From Caenorhabditis remanei (lineage: Eukaryota > Nematoda > Chromadorea > Rhabditida > Rhabditidae), in the NCBI RefSeq assembly GCF_010183535.1, contig NC_071329.1, forward strand, positions 18,862,879-18,926,878: a stretch of 64,000 nucleotides of DNA, read 5' to 3'. The notes beneath the pieces are model-generated. The model did not search any database. It was not told where the DNA came from and saw only the letters and a program-made list of their open reading frames with translations. Shown here in pieces: positions 25,401 through 35,667 of the stretch (positions within the stretch are counted from its first letter, which is position 1; each line of letters begins with the position of its first letter). A program made the position numbers and the translations under genes.

Positions 25401-28400
25401 GATTCCTGTCGATTTTTGAGCTTTAGCGCTGCTGAACAGCGCTAAATTCAAAAATTATGTTTTTAGCCAAATTTTGCGATTTAAACGCTTATTTTCCGTT
25501 TCCAGAACGTGGTCAAGCCGAACCAACAACATCTGGATCCTCATCTGGCGCCACTTCTACTTCAGCCACCTCTTCATCCACCGCCACTCGTCGTCACACC
25601 CGTGCCAATCCAGCACCACAAGAACCCGCCCATCCGGAACCGGCTCGTCATCAGAATGGAATTCTCACTTCGTCTCGTCAGAATCAGTCACGTCGACATG
25701 CTCCAGCTGCTCCAATTGCTCCAGTTGTCATTGATTCGGATGAGGACGACGATTCGATGATTGTCTATGATGATGAGGGTGATAATCATCAGAATGAGCC
25801 GATGGACAATAATGAGGTTAGGAAATTGGGAGCGAACTGGGGAAAAATTGAGTGAAAATCACCAAAATCTGAGTTTTCTTGGTTTTAGCGCTGAAAAACG
25901 CGTCGGAGGCGCCCCAGACTCGATTTTTCGTGATTTCGACGGAAAAACGCGCCAAAGACGCCTCCGACTCGATTTTTGACAATTTTAACGAGAAAAACGC
26001 GTCGGAGGCACCCCAGGCTCGATTTTTGGCAGTTTTAACGAGAAAACGCGCCCGAGGCGCCCCAGACTCGATTTTTCGGCGATTTTAGCAAGAAAACGCG
26101 CCAAAGACGCCCCCGACTCGATTTTTGACAATTTTAACGAGAAAAACGCGTCGGAGGCACCCCAGTCATCAATAATTCGACTTTTCGCCAGTTTTTTGCT
26201 ATTTTTGGATGGAAAACGTGCCAAAGACGCCCCTTACTCGATTTTTGACAATTTTAACGAGAAAAGCGCGCCCGAGGCGCCCCAGTCATCAAAAATTCGA
26301 CTTTTCTCGAAATTCCTATTTTAGCGCTGCTTACCACTGATTGCGCGTAAATTATGACGCATTGTGTGCACTTTTGCGTGAACTCTTTTGTCTGTGATAA
26401 CAGTGTTTTTTGTTCCCAACGAAAAGAATCATTTTGTGGTTTTCGCCGATAAGGAAATCGATAATTTTTGTTCATTTAATAAAGCAATTAGTAATGTTCC
26501 CCGTCGTTCGCACATTTTTCGAGAGTTTATTGCCGTGGAATGGTGCGCAGGTAAGCTGAAATCATGAAAATTTGAAGGTTTTTCACCCAAAAAATGCGAA
26601 AAAATGACGTTTTTCGCTCGAAAAATACGAAAATTCTAGATTTTTCTTTCAAAAAATGCAAAAATTCGAGATTTTTCAACTAAAAAATGCGAAAAATGAC
26701 AAATTATCAATCAAACTCTCAAATTTTCAGATCGCGCCACGTGCTGGTGTCCAAAATGGGCGTGTCCCAATGATTCCGGATGGATATTCGTCGGTGCCGG
26801 ACGCGTTGCGCAACTTTGTCGCCATTTTCGCCGATCGTTTCTGTGCGACACCGGCGACACAGGTAATTTATTCGATTTTCAGTGTTTTTTTAGCAAAAAA
26901 ATGACAAAAATGTGGATTTTTAGCGTGATTTTCGCTTTTAAACCCGAAATTTCGGCCTAGAAAGTTGGAAAATTGAATTTTTGCGTCATTTTTCAACTTT
27001 GGCGCTGCTAATCAGCGCTAAACTCTATTTTAACGGTTTTTTTGCCGAAAGTAGTGGTTTTTGGCTGAAAATGATGAGAATTTAGCATTTTCAGCGCGAT
27101 TTTCGGTTCGAAACCTGAAATTTCAGCCTGAAAAGTTGAAAAATTGATTTTTAGCGCTGTTAAGCAGCTTTGAAATCCGTTAGTAGCGCTATAGTCGATT
27201 TTGCTGATTTTTCGCCGAAAAATCGCGAATATAGTCAGTTTTCGCTGAAAATTTTTGTGAAATTCGGAAAACATCAATTCGAAACATGAATTTTAAGTCC
27301 GAAAATAAGATTTTTAGCCATTTTTCAATTTTAGCGCTGGCTAGCAGCGCTAATCTCGATAGAGGGTTTTCTGATGCGTTTCGCATAATTTGAGCTAAAA
27401 ATGAGCACTTTTGACATAAATTTTGCTCTTAAATCGTAGTTTTTTTCACCCGCATACCCAATTTTTGTCGATTTTAAAGAAAAAACGCGTAAAAAGCGCC
27501 CCAGATCCAACTTTTAGCGATTTTAGCAAGAAAAACGCGCCGGAGGTGCCCCAGACTCCATTTTTCGATATTTTGACAAGAAAAACGCGCCAAACTCGAT
27601 TTTTCGCGATTTTAACGAGAAAAACGCGTCAAAAGCGACCCAGTCTCCAAAATTTCGTAATTTGGGCAGAAAAACGCGCGCCAAAGAGACCCCAGACAAC
27701 TGTTTTGCCCAGTTTCAGGCGTTCATGCCACCATTCTACACTGACACTCTTCCGAATGCATTGAAAGAGGCATTCGAACATCCGAATAGTGAATTGCGTC
27801 GTCCACTCGTCTTCTACATTAATCATGATCGTTCGATCGCTGCGAACATCTTCGCCTCACAAGTAATGTGCTCGGAGGCAGTGAGCTCACTCATTCGTCA
27901 TCAATATATCCTTTTCCCATGGGATATTTCGAGTGATTCGAATTTGATGAACTTTTTGGAATTCCTTCAAGCGTCTAATATGGGCGACGTCCGTACCATC
28001 ATTCAACGTCTCGCGATGCACAAAGTCGAGGCATTCCCAATGATGGCGATTGTGATTCGCGAGAGAAATTCGTATCGTTTGGTGGATTACTGTAAGGGAA
28101 CCGATACGGCTGATCAGGTGTTGGAGAAGTTGTTGGCCGGTGTGGATGAGTATTCGAATGTTCGATTGAATGAGGCGAGTGAACGACGAGAGCGAGAGGA
28201 ACGGGAAGCCATCCGTTCACAGCAAGAGGCGGAGTACAAAGCGTCACTTGAGGCGGATAAGGCGAGAATGGAGGCGAAACAGAAGGAGATTGATGAGCAA
28301 CGAGCGGAAGAGGAGCGTCGGCAGAAGGAGCAGGACGATGAGGTGATGAGACGACAGATGGTTGCGTCGACACTCCCGGAGGAGCCACCGGTCGATTCGC

Positions 28401-29615
28401 CGCCTGGAGAGATTTTGAATGTCAAGTTTAGATTGCCGGAGGGGGGACAGGTAAGAGAGATGATGGGGGAAAATGTTCATTTTTCGGGCGAAATGTGTGG
28501 AAAATCGGCGAAATTCGCTCGAAACAACCTCAAAAACCCCGTTTTTGAGCCATTTTCGAACGAAAACTAAAGAATTCGAGTTTATCGCTGCTAGCCGATT
28601 TCAACGCTGCTTAGCAGCGCTAAAGTCAGATTTTCTGTCATTTTCAGTCAAAAATCGTTGGTTTTCGCTGAAAATGACAAGGATTCCAGATTTTTAGCTT
28701 CATTTTCGCTTCTAAACCTGGAATTTCCGCATAGAAAGTTGAAAAAACTGGTTTTTGCTTCATTTTTCAACTTTAGGGCTGCTAAGCAGCGTTGAGAATC
28801 GCTCCTGAAGATTTTAGCGCTGCTTAACAGCGCTAAACTCGATTTTTGCATTTTTGGGGGTTTTTTCGCTGAAAACTCGTGAAAATCGAAGAAATTCGCT
28901 CGAAACCAACCTCAACGACCCCGTTTTTGAGCCATTTTCGAACAAAAACTAAAGAATTCGAGTTTAGCGCTGCTAAGCAGCGTTGAGAATTTTAGCGCTG
29001 GTTAGCAGCGCTAAAGTTGAAACTTAACTCAAAAGTGACTAATTTTTGACGTAACTTTTCGGGGTCTTGTGAATCCGACTCCTCAAAGATTTTGGTACCA
29101 TTAGATTCAAAATCTCCTCTAGATTCTGAATCGGAAAGAAAAATCACAAAAAACTGATTGTGGTGGGCGTGGCTTCGTCTGAAAGTCCAAAACTCAAAAT
29201 TTCCAAAAATCTCAAAATGACCAATTTTTGACGTCACTTTTCGGGGTCTTCTGAATCTTATGTTCCAAAGATTTTGGTACCATCAGATTCAGAATTTCCT
29301 CTGAATTCTGAATCCAAAAGAAAAATTCCAAAAAACTGATTTTGGTGGGCGTGGCTTAGTCTCAAAATCGGGAAATCAAAATTTCCAAAACCCACCAATT
29401 TTCTTTTTCAGGACATGCGCCGCTTCCGCCGCGCCGAATCCATCCAGACACTCATCGATTACTTGTCGTCGAAGGGATTCTCACCCGACAAGTACAAATA
29501 TTTCAATTCGGATTTTCCGAAGAAGGAGATCACTCGCCACTTCCCAGACCTCTCTGCCAATTTTATCGATTCAAAGTGGCCGGCGAGAGAGCAAATTTTT
29601 GTCGAGGAGATTTGA
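19416..29615 (+). CDS. ubxn-3: UBXN-3/FAF1: UBA-UAS-UBX adaptor of p97/CDC-48
   Basis: Eight in-phase exons, 19416-19469, 20751-21016, 23337-23427, 23683-23758, 25506-25816, 26731-26862, 27719-28450 and 29412-29615, encode about 621 aa. Residues about 10-57 form a UBA domain (QFTDIT...LNWNLEQAIEAHL). An RGRRRGRP basic patch and a Ser/Asp-rich linker with VVIDSDEDDDS (SUMO-interaction-like) follow. Residues about 290-440 match the thioredoxin-like UAS domain (HPNSELRRPLVFYINHD). A charged coiled coil (about 470-530) leads into the UBX domain (about 540-619). FAF1 proteins deliver ubiquitinated clients to p97/CDC-48; worm UBXN-3 acts in CMG helicase unloading at replication termination. The p97-docking loop reads F589-P590-K591 instead of the usual FPR. 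An extra in-frame open segment, 26404-26550, could be an additional exon. The gene spans over 10 kb through repeat-filled introns. Confidence 0.92.
19480..20640. repeat. AGCGCT palindromes in ubxn-3 intron 1
   Basis: About ten units (TTTAGCGCTGTTAAGCAGCG and variants) are packed in 19485-19720, with TGTAGTTTGTAGT/AAGCAGC units to about 20130 and more at 20410-20640. They start 12 bases after the exon-1 donor. Confidence 0.8.
21065..23255. repeat. Minisatellite of the GGCGCG family with orientation switch in ubxn-3 intron 2
   Basis: At 21068-21510 about seven tandem units of roughly 50-58 bp carry TTTGGCGCGTTTTTCTGTCC then ACATGACGAAATTTTGGAGT. More plus-oriented copies lie at 21775-21800 and 22010-22130, while reverse copies (AAACGCGTCGGAGGCGCCCC) lie at 21850-21980 and 23135-23255. 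The intron transcript could therefore fold on itself. A CT-rich block at 22200-22330 with GCGTATACGCTTACGC is unrelated. Confidence 0.75.
22455..25445. repeat. Scattered AGCGCT palindromes in ubxn-3 introns 2-4
   Basis: Units occur at about 22460-22510, 22660-22725, 23850-23900, 24290-24315, 25065-25110, 25260-25325 and 25425-25445. Between them lie shared blocks ('GAAAATTTGTGTGAAATTCGG', 'CATGAAATTTCCGC') that recur with the palindromes, suggesting a longer repeat unit of several hundred bases containing them. Confidence 0.65.
25890..26300 (-). repeat. Reverse-oriented GGCGCG minisatellite in ubxn-3 intron 5
   Basis: About eight units of 45-60 bp read AAACGCGTCGGAGGCGCCCC then AGACTCGATTTTT. 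This is the reverse complement of the motif in earlier introns. A smaller block of the same orientation is at 27480-27690, ending just before the UAS exon. Confidence 0.75.
26404..26550 (+). other. Possible extra or alternative ubxn-3 exon
   Basis: An acceptor (GATAACAG, ending 26403) and a good donor (CAG|GTAAGC after 26550) bound exactly 49 open codons in phase 0 between two phase-0 exons. The encoded peptide is hydrophobic and has no similarity I recognise in FAF1 proteins, whose linker-to-UAS junction reads well without it. It may be a chance open frame, an optional exon or a species-specific insertion. Confidence 0.3.
26990..28990. repeat. AGCGCT palindromes flanking the UAS exon of ubxn-3
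   Basis: Units at about 27000-27020, 27330-27352, 28590-28625, 28775-28840 and 28965-29015 lie on either side of the 732-bp UAS exon (27719-28450), which contains none. Confidence 0.65.
29040..29375 (+). repeat. Two units of the 185-bp GATTCAGAATC family in the last ubxn-3 intron
   Basis: Two direct copies carry TTTTTGACGTCACTTTTCGG, a GGTACCAT site, a 12-bp stem GATTCAGAATCT/AGATTCTGAATC around a 5-base loop, then TGGTGGGCGTGGCT. They are members of the arrays at 30.1-32.5 kb and 33.3-33.95 kb. Confidence 0.8.
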
Positions 29616-30094
29616 TCTACTTATCGATTTTCTCTTCCACAAAATGTCTATAAATATGTCTGCGTCTCTCTCCACTCTCTCTCTCTCGTTTTTTGTAAAT
29701 TTCTAGGGCCCCGCCCCCTTTTTTCTTCTTACTTGTCACTTTATGATAGGCCACGCCCACTATTTACCCCCCCCCCCCCATATTCTATTCCTTTTATCTC
29801 TAAGTCCCCGCCCCCTTTTATGATTTTTTTTGTAAATTTATTTTCTTAAAGGCTCCGCCCCCTTTTGGTCTGTTCTCTGTCTTTTGTCTGTTTCTGTCAC
29901 ACCCACTCGCTCCGCCCCCTCCTTCCAGTCCATCATTCATTCATATGTGGAAACGATGAACACACGTGTAAAGAAGAGTTTTGGTGTAATTTTTTATGTT
30001 TTTAGACGGTTTTTCAGAGATTTTCAGACAAAAAGGCGAGTTTTTTTGGTCTGGAATTGGTTTTTTGAGTCCTTGGGCGGACCTTTAGGCTTAA

Positions 30095-32530
30095 TTTAAC
30101 GTTTTGGTATCATCAGATTTAGAATCTCAAGTAGATTCTGAATCCACGAGAAAAATTCCAAAAAAATCGGATTTAGTGGGTGTGGCTTCGTCTGACAAGT
30201 CAAAAACTCAAAATTTCCAAAAATCTCAAAAGTTTGCAATTTTCGACGTCGTTTTTCGGGATCTTCTGAATCCGAGGCCTTCAATATTTTAGTACCACCG
30301 GATTCAGAATCTCCTCTAGATTCTGAATGCACAAGAAAAATCTCAAAAATCTGGTTTTGGTGGGCGTGGTTAAGCGTCAAAGTCGAAAACTCAAATTTTT
30401 CAAAAATCTCAAAAATGACCAATTTTTGACGTCGTTTTCAGATGCCTTCCAGATGACGGATCCCAATAATTTTTATACCATCAGATTCAGAATCTCCTCT
30501 AGATTCTGAATCCAAAAGAAAAATCCCGAAAAACTGGTTCTGGTGGGAGTGGCTTTGCCTGAAAGTCAAAAACTCGAAATTTCCAAAAATCTCAAAAGTT
30601 AGCAATTTTTGACGTCATTTTTCGGGGACTTCTGAATCCGATACCTTGACAATTTTGGTCTCCCCAAGATTTTGGTACCATCAGATTTAGAATTTCTTCT
30701 AAATTCTGAATCCAGGAGAAAAATCCCCAAAAACTGGTTTTGGTGGGCGTGGCTCAGCCTCAAAATTTAAATAAAAAAATTTTCAAAAAACTCGAAAATT
30801 ACCAATTTTTGACGTCATTTTCAGATGCCTTCCAGATTACGGATTCCAAATTTTTTGATACCATCAGATTCAAAATCTCCTGCAGATTCTGAATCCAAAA
30901 GAAAAGTTTCAAAAAACTGCCGATAAGCCAAGCAACGTCAAAGTCCGATGCTGAAATTCTTGAAAAATTTCAAAAATTACCAATTTTTGACGTCATTTTC
31001 AGAGGTCTTCTAGATGACGGATTCCAAATTTTTTGGTACCACCGGATTCAGAATCTCCTCTAGATTCTGAATCCAAAAGAAAACTCTCAAAAAACTGGTT
31101 CTGGTGGGCGTGGCTTCGCCTCAAATGGACACATTTTAGGCATAATCGAGGCTGGTTTTAGGCCTTTTTCAAGCCTTGATTTGCCTTAAATGGCCTTTCG
31201 TGAGAGAGCACCAAGTGTGCTCTCTGCTATTCCGTTTTGCTCTCGGTTAGAGAGAACGAGAGAGTGTGAGAGAGCGAGAGACGCAGAGAGTGCCGGCCGG
31301 CGGTGCCTGGCAGAGCCCCTCCGTCCTCTCACGTCTTCTCCTTTTACGACTCCTTTTTCTCTGTCTGTCTGCACTCTCTCCTCTTCACACACTCTCTCGT
31401 CGCGTCTCTTGTTGCTAGGGGGCGGAGTCACTAATCGGGCGGCTCATTTGCATCGCGCAGCATTTCGAGCAGAGGCTCTGCCAGCTCTCTGCCAGGCGAT
31501 GTTTCGAGACTTTTCGAGAATTTGAGTTTTCAACTTTGAAGCTAAGCCACGCCCACCAAAATCAGTTTTTTGAAATTTTTCTTTTGTATTCAGAATTTAG
31601 AGGAGATTCTGAATCTGATGGTACTAAAATCATTTGGATCCGTCATCTGGAAGACATCTGAAAATGATGTCAAAAGTGGTCATTTGTGAGATTTTCGAGA
31701 ATTTTTAGTCTCTGATTTTGACGGTATGCCACGCCCACCAAACGGTTTTTTTGAGGTTTTTTCTTTTGGATTCAGAATTTAGAAGAGATTCTAAATCCGG
31801 TGGTACCAAAATCATTGGGATCCGTCATCTGGAAGGCATCTGAAAATGACGTCAAAAAATGACAATTTTTTAGATTTTTTGAAAATTTGAGTTTTGAACT
31901 TTGGGGCTAAGCCACGCCCACCAGAACCAGTTTTTTGGGATTTTTCTTGTGGATTCAGAATCTGCAGGAGGTTTTAAATTCAATGGTACCAAAATCTTTG
32001 AGACATCGAATTCAGAAAACTGTAAAAAAATGATGTCAAAAATTGGAATTTTTTAGATTTTTGAATATTTTGAGTCTCTGACTTAGACGGTTACCCACGC
32101 CCACCAAACGCTTTTTTTCGGGATTTTTCTTTTTGATTCAGAATCTAGAGGAGATTTTGAATCCGGTGGTATTAAAATCTTTGAGACATCTGATTCAGAA
32201 GAACACGAAAAATGACGTCAAAAATTGGTCATTTTTGAAAGTTTTCCAAAATTTAGACTTGCGACTTTGAGGCGAGCCACGCCCACCAGAACCAGATTTT
32301 TGGGACTTTTCTTTTGGATTCGGAATTAAGAGGAGATTCTTAATTTGATGGTACCAAAAAATTTGGAATTTGTTATCTAAAAGATATCTGAAATTGGCGT
32401 CAAAAATTTGTCATTTTTGAGATTTTTTGATATTTTGAGTCTCTGACTTTGACGGTTAGCCACGCCCACCAAACGCATTTTTTTGAGATTTTTCTTTTGG
32501 ATTCAGAATTTAGAAGACATTCTGAATTGA
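30095..32530. repeat. Inverted array of about 12 units of a 185-bp repeat
   Basis: Six units in plus orientation (palindrome cores near 30115, 30305, 30487, 30690, 30875 and 31047) face six in minus orientation (near 31600, 31783, 31960, 32147, 32330 and 32512). Spacing is about 180-195 bp. Each unit holds GATTCAGAATCT/AGATTCTGAATC, a GGTACCA site, GACGTCA and GTGGGCGTGGCT. The arms are diverged (visible mismatches in most units) and are separated by single-copy sequence at about 31130-31540. Confidence 0.85.
31190..31510. promoter_or_regulatory. Candidate promoter in the hinge of the inverted array
   Basis: This stretch is GC- and GA/CT-rich and unlike the AT-rich repeats around it. It has GAGAGAACGAGAGAGTGTGA, CCGGCCGGCGG, CT runs and an octamer ATTTGCAT at 31447-31454 beside GCGCAGCATTTCGAGC. 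It lies about 1.2 kb upstream of the cyclophilin start and about 1.6 kb after ubxn-3. Its resemblance to CT-rich blocks upstream of laat-1 and ubxn-3 supports promoter function; the octamer as a POU-type site is inference. Confidence 0.4.
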
Positions 32531-32732
32531 TTGATGTATAAATCAACTTTTATCCATCTGAAGATTCTGGAATTTCAGCGATTTGAAAATTTTCCTAATT
32601 TTTTTTTTGAATTTTTGATTTTTTTAAATAATTTTTTTCTTTGAAAACCGATCTCCAGTTTTTATATTCTCAAAACTCCTCTCCCTTCTTAATATCTCCA
32701 AAAAACTAAAAAATTCTTCATTTCCAGGTACA

Positions 32733-35634
32733 ATGAGTCGCCCGAACGTGTTCTTCGACATCTCGATTGGTGGAAAACCGGCTGGACGCATTATTATGGA
32801 GGTGGGTCAGGATAAGCAGCTCCAGAGATTCTAAGCAGCGCCCAGTCTTAGCTAAGCAGCCCCAGGGACTCTACGCCGCTCTCAGAGCCAGAACGTTGAT
32901 GGAGGGCATAGTTCTGAAGTTGAAGTTAAGCAGCTCCAAGTAGAAATTGAGTAAGCAGACCCAGTTAGAGCTAAGCAGCTCCAAAGGTCGTGAAGCCGCT
33001 CTTGATTGAGCAGCACGAAAGGTTAAGCAGACCCAAGTAATAGATAAATAGCACCAAGATTAGGCAGACCCAAGTATAGTTTAGCAGCTCCAAATGTCGC
33101 TAAGCCGCTCCTACTCAAACTAAGCACCGCCCATTCTTCCTTAAGCAGCTTCCAAAGGGTCCTAAGCAGCTCCCAGTTTTCCATAAGGTCCTAAGCCGCT
33201 CCCCCCAAGTTCATGGCTAAGCAATGATGTTAGATGATCCTAGTGATAGTTAAGCAGCGACCAGAAATCTAAGCAGGCCCTTATTCTGTCTAAGCCACCG
33301 GATTCAGAATTTCCTCTAAATTCAGAACCCAAAAGAAAAGTCCCGAAAAAATGCGATTGGTAGGCATGGCTAAGCCTCAAAGTAAAAACTTCAAAATTTT
33401 CAAAAAATCTCAAAAATGACCAATTTTTGACGTCACTTTTCGAGGTCTTCTGATTCTGATACCTCAACAATATTAGTACTGTTAGATTCAGAATCTCCTC
33501 TAAATTCTGAATCCAGAAGAAAAACCTGAAAAAACTGATTTTGGTGGGCGTGGCTGAGCTTCAAAGTTGGAAACCTAAATTCTCGGAAAACCTCAAAAAC
33601 TAACAATTTCGACGTTAGTTTTCGGGGTCTTCTGAATCCGATATCTTAAACATTTTGATATCGTCCAATTCAAAATCTCCTCTAGATTCTGAATCCTAAA
33701 GAAAAAATCCAAAAAAATTGTTTAGTGGGCGTGGCTAAGCTTCAAAGTCAAAAACTCAAATTTACAATAAAATTCGAAAACGACCACTTTTTGATGTCAT
33801 TTTTCGTGGTCTTCTGAATGCGATACTTTAACAATTTTAATACCATCGGATTCAAAATTTCCTTTAGATTCTGAATCCAAAATAAACATGTTAAAAAAGT
33901 GATTTTGGTGGGCGTGGCTTAGAGTCAAAGTTCATAGTTCAAAAATCGGTTTCTATTCCAGCTCTACTCCGATGTGGTCCCAAAAACCGCCGAGAACTTT
34001 CGTGCCCTGTGCACCGGAGAGAAGGGAATCGGCAAACAGGGCAAACCACTTCACTACAAAGGAACGAAATTCCATCGTATCATTCCTCAATTCATGATTC
34101 AAGGCGGAGACTTTACGAGAGGAAATGGGACAGGTGGAGAGTCGATTTATGGGGAAAAGTTCCCTGATGAGAACTTCAAGGAGACACATACTGGACCAGG
34201 TGTCCTTTCCATGGTAAGAGTCTGTCTGTGTGTCCTATGTGTGTCCGGATGTCCGAACCCAGACGGTTTTGCCTGTCTGTCTGTCCATCCAAAAATCCGG
34301 ATGTCAGAAAATTAAAATGGCTAATTTGGTCATTTTTCAACCTTTTATTGCACGTTTTTTTTTCGAATTTTCTGTCTGTCTGTCTGTCCATCCAGATGTC
34401 CGGATTTCCACATTTTCGCGTTTTGGGTTTGTCTGTCTGTGTGTTCGAATGTCCAGATGTCCAGATGTCCGAAAACTCAAAAAATTGTTGATTTTGGACG
34501 ATTTAGACCGATTTTAGCCGGTTTTATTTGGATTTTCTCTCTGTCTGTGTCTCCAGATGTCCGGATGTTCAACAGATATTGTCTGTCCTCACGTGTGTCC
34601 GAATGTCCAGTCTTGTATGTCTGTCCATTCAAAATCCGGATGTCCCCAACCCTTCCTGTATCTATACTCCTCTTTCTCGGATTTTCTGTCCGTCTGTGCG
34701 TCCAAATGTCTGGAGGTCCAAAGCAAGACGGTTTTTGTCTGTCTGTGTGTCCTGTGTGTCTGGATGTCCAATGCGTTAAGAACTTCTAAATTTAAGTCTA
34801 ACAGCTCAGATGTTAGTTGGTTTTTCCTCACTTTTTTGGTTTACCGACTGTCAGTCTGTCTGTCCGGATGTCCGGATGTCCACCAGATATGTCTGTCTGT
34901 GTTTCCTGGTGTCCAGATGTCAGCATGTCTATCTGTATTTCCATCTGTCCATCGAAATATCCGGATGTCCCAAACCTTCCTGAACTAGACGGGAGCTCCA
35001 GCAGTTTTCCGACACTGTTATGTCTATCTGTGTGTCTGTCTATTTGTCCAGATGTCCGGATGTCCATAGAATTAAGTATATGACTGCCTGTGTGTCCCGG
35101 TGTCCAGATGTCCAAAAATCAAAATATCCGCTGATTTCGAAATTCGATTTCAACCGTTTTTTTTTCGATTTTTTTCAATTTTTCCGCAATTTTGTCTGTC
35201 TGCCCATCCGGATGTCCGGATGTCCATATTCTCACTTTTTGGTTTGTCTGTCTGTGCGTCCGGAAGTCCGGATGTCCACATTCTATCTTTCTGGTTTTGT
35301 CTGTCCGGATGTCTGAATGCCCAGATGTCCAAAAATTCGAAAAATGGCTAACTTTCTCGATTTCAGTCAATTTTTTTTTGGATTTTCTGTCTGTCTGTCC
35401 ATCTGTCCATCCAGATGTCCTCTAATTTCTAATTTTCAGGCGAACGCTGGTCCCCACACCAATGGTTCCCAATTCTTCCTGTGTACCGTCAAAACCGAGT
35501 GGCTCGACAACAAACACGTCGTCTTCGGACGTGTCATCCAGGGAATGGACGTCGTTCAGAATATCGAGACGAATGGATCTCAATCAGGCAAACCTCTCAT
35601 GGACTGTACCATCGTCGATTGTGGACAACTTTAA
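32733..35634 (+). CDS. Divergent-loop cyclophilin A (peptidyl-prolyl isomerase)
   Basis: Three phase-0 exons, 32733-32801, 33962-34213 and 35440-35634, give 171 aa. It is a single-domain cytosolic cyclophilin without signal peptide. Active-site residues are all present: R62, F67, M68, Q70, N109, F120, W128 and H133 (human CypA numbering plus seven). The seven-residue insertion is the divergent loop (KGIGKQG, about 44-50), and C40, C168 and E83, characteristic of divergent-loop cyclophilins such as worm CYN-3 and plant forms, are conserved; these allow redox control in the family. The nearest C. elegans relatives I recall are cyn-3/cyn-7, but I do not assign a symbol. The ATG follows an ATTTCCAG acceptor by five bases, suggesting trans-splicing. 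Both introns are made largely of repeats. The 3' UTR contains a foldback (35668-35982) ahead of AATAAA at 36010. Confidence 0.95.
32805..33290. repeat. AAGCAGCTCC short repeats in cyclophilin intron 1
   Basis: About twenty variants of TAAGCAGCTCCAG, TAAGCAGACCC and TAAGCCGCTC occur in a row at 15-35 bp spacing, all in one orientation, directly after the exon-1 donor. They resemble one arm of the palindromic units in upstream genes but are not paired here. Confidence 0.7.
33290..33955 (+). repeat. Four units of the 185-bp GATTCAGAATC family in cyclophilin intron 1
   Basis: Palindrome cores are near 33300, 33487, 33668 and 33850, plus orientation, spacing about 182-187 bp. The last unit ends just before the exon-2 acceptor at 33961. 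Confidence 0.8.
34214..35439 (+). repeat. Intron filled with GTCTGTCTGTCC / GGATGTCC short repeats
   Basis: Cyclophilin intron 2 is dominated by runs of TGTCTGTCTGTCC and (GGATGTCC)n with CAGATGTCC, CCATCC and TGTGTGTCC variants, in repeating blocks of about 70-110 bp. The copies keep one orientation and use little A-rich sequence, giving a strong pyrimidine bias on the sense strand. The open frames this creates are a by-product of the C/T-rich repeat and are not genes. Confidence 0.8.
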
Positions 35635-35667
35635 TTGATCTTTAATTGGCTTTTTTTTAATGGAAAA

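Larger units (their letters stand above)
29616..32727. other. Intergenic region between ubxn-3 and cyclophilin
   Basis: It holds the ubxn-3 3' UTR with a TCTCTCTC tract (29660-29690), GCCCCGCCCCC-type stretches to 29930 and a run of C at 29767-29780. Two repeat arrays and the promoter-like hinge between them are listed separately. AT-rich sequence from 32530 leads to the acceptor ATTTCCAG ending 32727, five bases before the cyclophilin ATG. No other gene is visible. Confidence 0.6.

Noticed and set aside
20974..26224. Arg/Lys/Thr-rich open frames in ubxn-3 introns that contain AFDAFF or KRAKDA-like words
   Set aside because: Each is a translation of the GGCGCG short repeat; the same words appear in intergenic copies.
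34228..35370. Multiple overlapping Cys/Ser/Val-rich open frames in cyclophilin intron 2
   Set aside because: They follow from C/T-rich repeat words lacking stop codons and lie in an intron bounded by in-phase cyclophilin exons.
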